Source: JBCBXA01 sp039816825
GTDB lineage: Bacteria; Pseudomonadota; Alphaproteobacteria; Rhizobiales; Rhizobiaceae
Reading direction: 5' to 3'
Assembly (NCBI GenBank): GCA_039816825.1
Contig: JBCBXA010000102.1
Span: 1-9,765 of the forward strand
Length of the DNA: 9,765 nucleotides
The notes beneath the pieces were generated by a model, which saw nothing but the letters and a program-made list of their open reading frames with translations, did not search any database and had not been told where the DNA came from. The position numbers and the translations under genes are program-made. The first letter of the stretch is position 1; each line of letters opens with the position of its first letter. Positions 5,530 through 9,765 of the stretch are shown in pieces.

Positions 5530-6381
5530 ATGGATATTCGACTCTCAGCCGCTTCTCGTTCCAACCTTCTGTCGCTTCAGCGCACCAGCGAGTTGCAGCA
5601 AACCGTGCAGAATCGCCTTGCAACAGGCCTGAAGGTGAGTAGCGCGCTCGACGACCCCAACGCTTTCTTCAAGGCCAAGGGGTTTGATTCCAAGGCCAAG
5701 GATTTGAGCAATCTGCTGTCCGACATGAACCAGGCTGTGCAGACCATCAAGGCCGCCGATAATGGCATCAAGGCTATCGAGGGACTTTTGGAGCAGGCCA
5801 AGGCCAAGGCTTCTCAGGCATCGGCTAGCTCAAACGATGCTGAGCGTGAGGCCTATCGTGTTGAGTTCGAAGCCGTGCTCGACCAGATTGAGACCGTCGC
5901 CAGAGATTCCGGCTACAACGGAACGAATTTGCTGGCCAATGCCGCTGGAACAACCGGCGAAACACTCAGGGTTCAGTTCAACGAGGACAACACGTCCTCT
6001 ATCACCGTCACCGGTGCAGACTTCGACACCAGTACCCAGGCTGGCGCCGGCAATCTGGCTCTGACCACGACGGCGTCGGGTGACTGGACCGTGGCAAACC
6101 AGGCCAATGTGGACACTGCGTTGACCGAACTCTCCACGGCGTTTTCGACCGTTCGAACCAAGGCTTCGTCCTTCGCGACATCGTTGAGCGTGGTTCAGTC
6201 TCGCATCGACTTCACCGAGGATGCCATCAACAACCTTCGCGAAGGTTCTGGCAAACTGGTGCTGGCTGACCAGAACGAAGAGGGCGCCAACTTGCTGGCT
6301 CTTCAGACACGCCAGCAGTTGGGAACGACCGCGCTGTCACTCACAGCTCAGGCGGAGCAGGGCGTTCTGCGTCTCTTCTAG
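5530..6381 (+). CDS. Flagellin
   Basis: The 283-residue filament subunit, exported by the flagellar type III system and polymerised outside the cell. Residues 1-100 form the conserved N-terminal D0/D1 coiled-coil region (starts MDIRLSAASRSNLLSLQRT, with the conserved NRLATGLKVSSALDDP segment at 28-43). The C-terminal region (about 200-283) has the matching helices and ends QQLGTTALSLTAQAEQGVLRLF, with the conserved terminal LxL-F pattern. The middle (about 140-195) is a short Thr/Ala/Gly-rich insert, so there is little D2/D3 domain and the filament surface should be simple, as in many alphaproteobacteria. The start is supported by AAAGGGA 6 nt upstream. It stands alone, transcribed away from luxR1 and towards luxR2, with its own terminator. 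I give no symbol because flagellin naming differs between lineages. Confidence 0.95.
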   Translation: MDIRLSAASRSNLLSLQRTSELQQTVQNRLATGLKVSSALDDPNAFFKAKGFDSKAKDLSNLLSDMNQAVQTIKAADNGIKAIEGLLEQAKAKASQASASSNDAEREAYRVEFEAVLDQIETVARDSGYNGTNLLANAAGTTGETLRVQFNEDNTSSITVTGADFDTSTQAGAGNLALTTTASGDWTVANQANVDTALTELSTAFSTVRTKASSFATSLSVVQSRIDFTEDAINNLREGSGKLVLADQNEEGANLLALQTRQQLGTTALSLTAQAEQGVLRLF

Positions 6382-6413
6382 CAGTTGCGCGCCGCTAGGG
6401 GCTACTCATTCAG

Positions 6414-6440
6414 GGGCGGGGCTGCAGCTCCGCCCTTTTT
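6414..6440 (+). terminator. Rho-independent terminator of flagellin
   Basis: GGGCGGGGC (6414-6422), loop TGCA, GCTCCGCCC (6427-6435), a 9-bp stem with one G-T pair, followed by TTTTT (6436-6440). It begins 33 nt after the flagellin stop and ends 2 bp before the last base of the convergent luxR2. On the minus strand no T-run follows the stem, so it would serve luxR2 poorly. Confidence 0.92.
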
Positions 6441-6441
6441 G

Positions 6442-7161
6442 TCAGGAGATCAGACCCAGTCGGATGGCCCGGGCAATCGCTTGGGCGCGGGTGTGGCTGT
6501 TCAGCTTGCGGGCCGCCAAACTCAGATAATGGTTCACGGTGTGCTCTGAGATCGAGAGGATCGTGGCGATCTCGGCACTGGTTTTTCCTTCTGCCGTCCA
6601 GTAGAGGCAGTCGCGCTCGCGCTGCGTGAGTTTGATCGTCTGGCATGGATCAGGTTTGGTCAGCGCTCTCAGCCGCTCCGTCGCATGAAGCGCCAGTATA
6701 TGCATGGTGTTCAGAAGATCAGGCTCTTTGGGGATTGAAGAGCCCGTGAACTCGATCAGGTAGGCCGTTTGATCGGGCACGTGGATGGGGCAAACCAGCC
6801 CTTGCGTCATATTGAAGTCGGTGAACAGGTCAATCGCACGCTGCCGCTTATCGTCGGGCAGTCCGGCGTTGATAGCTTCGATCTGCCATGTAAACGGCAG
6901 GGTGGATGAGCGCGCGCGAGAGAGCACCGCACTTTCGCCGGCAAGGCACAGCTCATCGTATGCAGCGACAAGCTGTGGCTGCCATGTGCCAAGCATTGTT
7001 GCTTCGCGCAGTGTTTCTTGCTCCGATGGCATGCCAAACAGAGTAAAGCTCTCAAATCCGGCGTCGTTCGAGGCTTGCTTAAGAAAGCGAAAGACGTCGT
7101 AACCAGTTTCCAGCGAGCTTATGTCTGCCAGAGCATCGAGGCTTGTAATGTTTTTCCGCAC
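6442..7161 (-). CDS. LuxR-type regulator 2 (paralogue of regulator 1)
   Basis: A 239-residue regulator with an autoinducer-binding-like domain (about 14-160) and a GerE helix-turn-helix (178-239, LTQRERDCLYWTAEGKTSAE, recognition helix SEHTVNHYL). The GTG start has GGAG seven nt upstream, the same arrangement as in regulator 1. The two proteins can be aligned from end to end without large gaps, share the identical recognition helix and both end GLIS, which points to a duplication and overlapping DNA targets. Compared with TraR, Tyr61 and Trp85 are kept (Trp in PFTW) but Trp57 is Leu and Asp70 is Ser, so canonical acyl-homoserine lactone binding is doubtful, though its pocket is closer to the norm than that of regulator 1. 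It converges on flagellin; no synthase gene adjoins it. VisN/VisR, the rhizobial motility regulators, are also LuxR-type, but similarity to them was not established. Confidence 0.9.
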   Translation of the reverse strand: MRKNITSLDALADISSLETGYDVFRFLKQASNDAGFESFTLFGMPSEQETLREATMLGTWQPQLVAAYDELCLAGESAVLSRARSSTLPFTWQIEAINAGLPDDKRQRAIDLFTDFNMTQGLVCPIHVPDQTAYLIEFTGSSIPKEPDLLNTMHILALHATERLRALTKPDPCQTIKLTQRERDCLYWTAEGKTSAEIATILSISEHTVNHYLSLAARKLNSHTRAQAIARAIRLGLIS

Positions 7162-7173
7162 CGAGACACTCCA

Positions 7174-7177
7174 AATG
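7174..7177 (-). promoter_or_regulatory. luxR2 ribosome binding site (fixes a GTG start)
   Basis: On the minus strand the sequence reads TTTGGAGTGTCTCG-GTG; the GGAG lies upstream of the GTG at 7161 and supports it. The 88 bp between this gene and the aldolase stop (7162-7249) must hold the luxR2 promoter, but I found no convincing -35/-10 pair and no strong terminator there, only a 4-bp stem, GACA-CCAGT-TGTC. Confidence 0.55.
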
Positions 7178-7249
7178 TCCCCCGCGAATCACTCTACACT
7201 AATAGGTTGCACGACTAAACTGACCTGATCTGCAGACAACTGGTGTCGT

Positions 7250-7927
7250 CTAGCCCTTTGCGACGGGCTTTAGCCCTTCACTTGGCATCGTTGCGTCTTT
7301 CATGCCTCTGGCCAGCATGAGCCCGTCGCGAACGAAGGCCACTTGCGCGGTTTCTTCGATGATCTCGACGAGATGTTGCGCCTCCACAAGCGTTTTACCG
7401 ACACCGATGGTGCCGTGGTTGGCGAGAACTGCCACCTTTACGGATTTGTCTTGCATCACCGGGACGATTTCTTTGGCGCCTTGTGGGCCGCCATTCTCAG
7501 TCAACGGAATGTGTGGCATACGGCCAATCTTGCCGAGGGTTTGAACGGTCAGGCACGGGATTTCGAGTCCGGCTGAAGCCCAGCCCGTTGCCCATGGCGA
7601 GTGAACATGCACGATCGCTTTGATGTCGTCCCGCGCAGCATAAAGCGCTGCGTGAAAGTCCAGATCGGCAGACGGTTTCCCATGCCCCGCGACCGTCTGA
7701 CCCTCAAAGTCCGCGATCATCAGATTGTCCATCGTGCACTCGTTGAAACCCACGAGCGAGGGCTTGATGACAAGTGCGTCCGCACAGGTCAGGCGAACGG
7801 AGAGATTGCCGCCCGCATTGGTCTGCAGGCCCGTTTCGAAGCATCGCCGCGCCGTGTCGATCAGAGCCAGCTTTTTGCAGTAGACATCGTTGGGATCGAG
7901 GTCTGCGGCGAGAATGTTTGACGACAT
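7250..7927 (-). CDS. Class II aldolase/adducin-family protein
   Basis: A 225-residue metal-dependent enzyme of the fuculose-phosphate aldolase / ribulose-phosphate 4-epimerase / tetronate-phosphate decarboxylase superfamily. The phosphate-binding GGNLSVR is at 39-45, the zinc ligands fit His107 and His109 (IVHVHSPWATG) and His171 (LANHGTIG). The catalytic Glu73 of FucA falls at Asp88 here (KPSADLDFHAALY), a conservative but functionally relevant change. AGGAGA six or so nt before the ATG supports the start. It is the last gene of an operon with the Tm-1-like gene (22-nt gap) and the ABC permease, so it probably splits, decarboxylates or isomerises a phosphorylated sugar or sugar acid brought in by that transporter. 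Which one cannot be said; no kinase or dehydrogenase of the pathway is visible. Confidence 0.87.
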   Translation of the reverse strand: MSSNILAADLDPNDVYCKKLALIDTARRCFETGLQTNAGGNLSVRLTCADALVIKPSLVGFNECTMDNLMIADFEGQTVAGHGKPSADLDFHAALYAARDDIKAIVHVHSPWATGWASAGLEIPCLTVQTLGKIGRMPHIPLTENGGPQGAKEIVPVMQDKSVKVAVLANHGTIGVGKTLVEAQHLVEIIEETAQVAFVRDGLMLARGMKDATMPSEGLKPVAKG

Positions 7928-7949
7928 GAAGTCTCCTGAGTGTCTTTGG

Positions 7950-9185
7950 TCAGCGTGACGCCGTCATGTGGCGGGCACGGTCGTGGGTATGGGCATCGGC
8001 GGGACGGGGGCGGTTGCTTGTCCGACCGAGTAACTCGGTCATGGCCGATACGGCGGCTTCAGCGGTTTCTGCCTCGCAAATGTGGGTCTCGACGCGCCGG
8101 ACTTCGAAGCCGGAGGAGGCCTGGCTTTCCATGATGCGTGCGAAGGCTTCACGGCCCGCCCTGTTTTCAATTGCACCACCGCTTCTGTCTTCCGTTGAGA
8201 AACCGCCCATTGGGACGATCATGATCGTTGGTGTTGGCAGTGCCGTGAGATGCTCGGCCAGATAGTCAGCACACTGGGCCATCTGGTCCGGGGTCAGGCC
8301 GATGTGTGTAAAGCTGTAGCTATGTGTGTAGTGGGGTAGCGTTCGTTGCTCGTCGCTGAGGTGGTCCAACGGCCCGCGCGACATGAAGTTTACACCACCG
8401 GGCAGCACAACCTGCGGTAGGTTGCTTTTGGCTGCGGCTTGATATCGATCGCTGGGAACGTTGCACGCGCGATCAAAAAGCACGCGAGTCACTTCATGGG
8501 TCGTAAAGTCCATAACCCCCGAAAACGCGCCACAGGCGCACCACCGGGTGAAGGCCTTTCCTCCATAACCATTGGCGTGAAACGCCGTCACTTCATGGCC
8601 CGCCTCCTGCAGCATGGCTTTGGCCAGATCAGCGCCACGACTCGTGGTGCCAAGGGTGGTCATGCCTATGGTCGGGCTGGTGGAGATGTGGGGGTGAAAG
8701 GTTGCTGCTCGGGCCAATCCGGCCACCACAGCCGCTGCGTTCTCGAAGACCTGACGCAATGTTGGGTTCATGCCCGCCAGGTCAGACACGGACGGAATGA
8801 TGATCACAGAATTGTCGGCGGTATCCGGCCGCATGTCGTGCGCCATCGTATTGATGAGGATTTTCGGCATGGCGAACGGGAGATCAGAAATCGCCTCAGC
8901 AATAATCTGGGCGCCGGTTCCTCCCCCAATGCCGACCACAACCTGAGCGCCGCCTGCCATGGCTCTGCGAATGGAAGCGTTCGCTGATTGGGCGCAGGCA
9001 TGCATGGCAGCGATCTTGCCTTTGCCATCCAGTTGCACACCTCCGGAGCGTAGGCTTGTGTCGATGATTTCGCACTGGAAGCCGTGGCGACCAATTCGGT
9101 CCACGAGATCGTTCACTTCCTCATGCTTGGTCTCCAGTGATGCGATGATGAGCACTGGTGCCTGAGGTTTCAGTGAAAGAGACAT
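7950..9185 (-). CDS. Tm-1-like / UPF0261 family protein
   Basis: A 411-residue protein of the UPF0261 family, related to the N-terminal ATP-binding domain of tomato Tm-1. Recognisable parts are the N-terminal LIIASLETKHEEV, the glycine-rich loop VVVGIGGGTGAQII (82-95), KILINTMAHDMRPDTADNSV (108-127, a PYxG-like phosphate region in relatives), GMTTLGTTSRGA (174-185) and FHANGYGGKAF (202-212), which matches the family's F-H-A-x-G-x-G-G-x-A. Biochemical function in bacteria is not established; homologues sit in catabolic clusters, often next to a PEP-mutase/TIM-barrel partner, which is not in this window. The start ATG is 9 nt after the permease stop, without a clear Shine-Dalgarno, so coupling is likely. 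The last 25 residues are a charged, low-conservation tail. It is placed between transporter and aldolase, suggesting a step in the same pathway. Confidence 0.88.
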   Translation of the reverse strand: MSLSLKPQAPVLIIASLETKHEEVNDLVDRIGRHGFQCEIIDTSLRSGGVQLDGKGKIAAMHACAQSANASIRRAMAGGAQVVVGIGGGTGAQIIAEAISDLPFAMPKILINTMAHDMRPDTADNSVIIIPSVSDLAGMNPTLRQVFENAAAVVAGLARAATFHPHISTSPTIGMTTLGTTSRGADLAKAMLQEAGHEVTAFHANGYGGKAFTRWCACGAFSGVMDFTTHEVTRVLFDRACNVPSDRYQAAAKSNLPQVVLPGGVNFMSRGPLDHLSDEQRTLPHYTHSYSFTHIGLTPDQMAQCADYLAEHLTALPTPTIMIVPMGGFSTEDRSGGAIENRAGREAFARIMESQASSGFEVRRVETHICEAETAEAAVSAMTELLGRTSNRPRPADAHTHDRARHMTASR

Positions 9186-9194
9186 GGGGCAGTC

Positions 9195-9765
9195 TTAGCC
9201 TTTCACGGCTCCAGCTGTCATGCCGGTGATGATCTGCCGGGACGCCACGAAGGTGAAGATGATTGGCGGGATAGCCAGCAACATGCCAGTGGCCATGATC
9301 ACTCCCCAGTCGATGCCGAACTCTGTGAGCGAGTTCACAATCGTCACCGGGACAGTCCGCGAGTTGCGGTCGGCAAGTGCATTGGCCAAGAGGAACTCAT
9401 TCCATGCAATGCGGAAGGTGAAGATGGCAGCCGCAGCCAAACCCGGTTTGATGATGGGCAGGACGACGAGAAAGAAGATCTGGAACGGGCTTGCCCCATC
9501 CATCTTGGCCGCCTCTTCCAGCTGGATGGGCACCTGGATGATGAAGCTCTGGAGGATCCAGATGACAAACGGCAAGTTCATGGCGGTATAGACCAGAATG
9601 ATGCCCATGTGCGTGCCATCAAGGCCAAACTGGAATGTCCAAATGCCGAACACCGGCACCAACAGCACAGCTGGTGGCACCATGCGCATCAGCAGTGTTG
9701 TTAGTGAGACCGTGTCTCGGCCCATGAATTTGAAGCGCACGAGCGCGTAGGCCGCCATGCACCCT
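9195..9765 (-). CDS. CUT1-type sugar ABC transporter permease, MalG/UgpE-like (5' partial)
   Basis: The inner-membrane subunit of a binding-protein-dependent carbohydrate importer. The frame stays open through the right edge (codons GGG TGC before the Met at 9758), and that Met lies in the motif AAYALVRFKF, which in this family sits after the second membrane helix, so the true start and about 80-100 residues lie outside the window. Numbered from that Met, hydrophobic segments are at about 24-42, 49-73, 101-120 and 152-174. The EAA loop that contacts the ATPase is at 81-101 (EEAAKMDGASPFQIFFLVVL then P). The WNEFLLA motif after it is typical of MalG-like permeases. It is the upstream member of the minus-strand operon; partner permease, binding protein and ATPase are presumably to the right. 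Substrate is not readable from the permease. Confidence 0.94.
   Translation of the reverse strand, partial: GCMAAYALVRFKFMGRDTVSLTTLLMRMVPPAVLLVPVFGIWTFQFGLDGTHMGIILVYTAMNLPFVIWILQSFIIQVPIQLEEAAKMDGASPFQIFFLVVLPIIKPGLAAAAIFTFRIAWNEFLLANALADRNSRTVPVTIVNSLTEFGIDWGVIMATGMLLAIPPIIFTFVASRQIITGMTAGAVKG

Noticed and set aside
5429..5632. 67-residue + strand frame in the flagellin leader
   Set aside because: Runs into the flagellin gene in a different frame, lacks a ribosome site and overlaps the leader stem-loops; its open length is explained by chance and flagellin codon bias.
4508..7161. The two LuxR genes as VisN/VisR
   Set aside because: VisN and VisR are adjacent tandem genes in rhizobia, whereas these flank flagellin and carry autoinducer-binding-like domains; I could not show specific similarity.
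7190..7215. Second copy of the flagellin dyad upstream of luxR2 (GGTTGCACGACTAAAC)
   Set aside because: Only part of one arm matches and the spacing differs, so it does not support a shared operator.
8439..8987. 182-residue + strand frame opposite the Tm-1-like gene
   Set aside because: Sequence is the antisense of a well-supported conserved gene, with no domain of its own.

Overview
The window is about 9.8 kb of moderately GC-rich bacterial DNA, almost certainly from a flagellated alphaproteobacterium. The run rluC-like pseudouridine synthase - HAD phosphatase - ATP12 chaperone is an alphaproteobacterial arrangement, ATP12 is restricted in bacteria largely to that class, and the short flagellin has the alphaproteobacterial type of termini. 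I cannot fix the order or genus. There are ten protein genes, two of them cut by the window edges, and one tRNA. No insertion sequence, CRISPR array or phage gene was seen.

Left part (1-3085): three tightly overlapping + strand genes, a 23S rRNA-type pseudouridine synthase (its S4 end enters from the left edge), a phosphoglycolate-phosphatase-like HAD hydrolase and the F1-ATPase assembly chaperone ATP12. They converge on lipB (octanoyltransferase, minus strand); the two stop codons overlap in a shared CTAG. lipB diverges from a small fliN-like flagellar switch gene across a very short promoter region.

Middle part (3086-7161): a motility and signalling block. In order it holds fliN-like (+), tRNA-Leu(GAG) (+), a divergent LuxI-like putative acyl-homoserine lactone synthase (-), a LuxR-type regulator (-), flagellin (+) and a second LuxR-type regulator (-). 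The first LuxR gene and the luxI-like gene form a 4-nt-spaced operon divergent from flagellin. The second LuxR converges on flagellin behind a strong terminator. The two regulators are the same length (239 aa once the first start is corrected), share an identical recognition helix and the same GGAG-N7-GTG start layout, and have both lost the acyl-homoserine-lactone-binding Asp. The flagellin leader holds a possible sigma-70 promoter overlapped by a GTTAG-N7-CTAAC dyad and two stem-loops. An 8-mer matching the CtrA half-site (TTAACCAT) lies just ahead of the predicted -35 of both flagellar genes. The working hypothesis is a non-canonical quorum-sensing circuit wired to one flagellin gene.

Right part (7250-9765): a minus-strand catabolic operon of a CUT1-type ABC sugar permease (entering from the right edge), a Tm-1-like/UPF0261 protein and a class II aldolase. 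The substrate cannot be read from the sequence.
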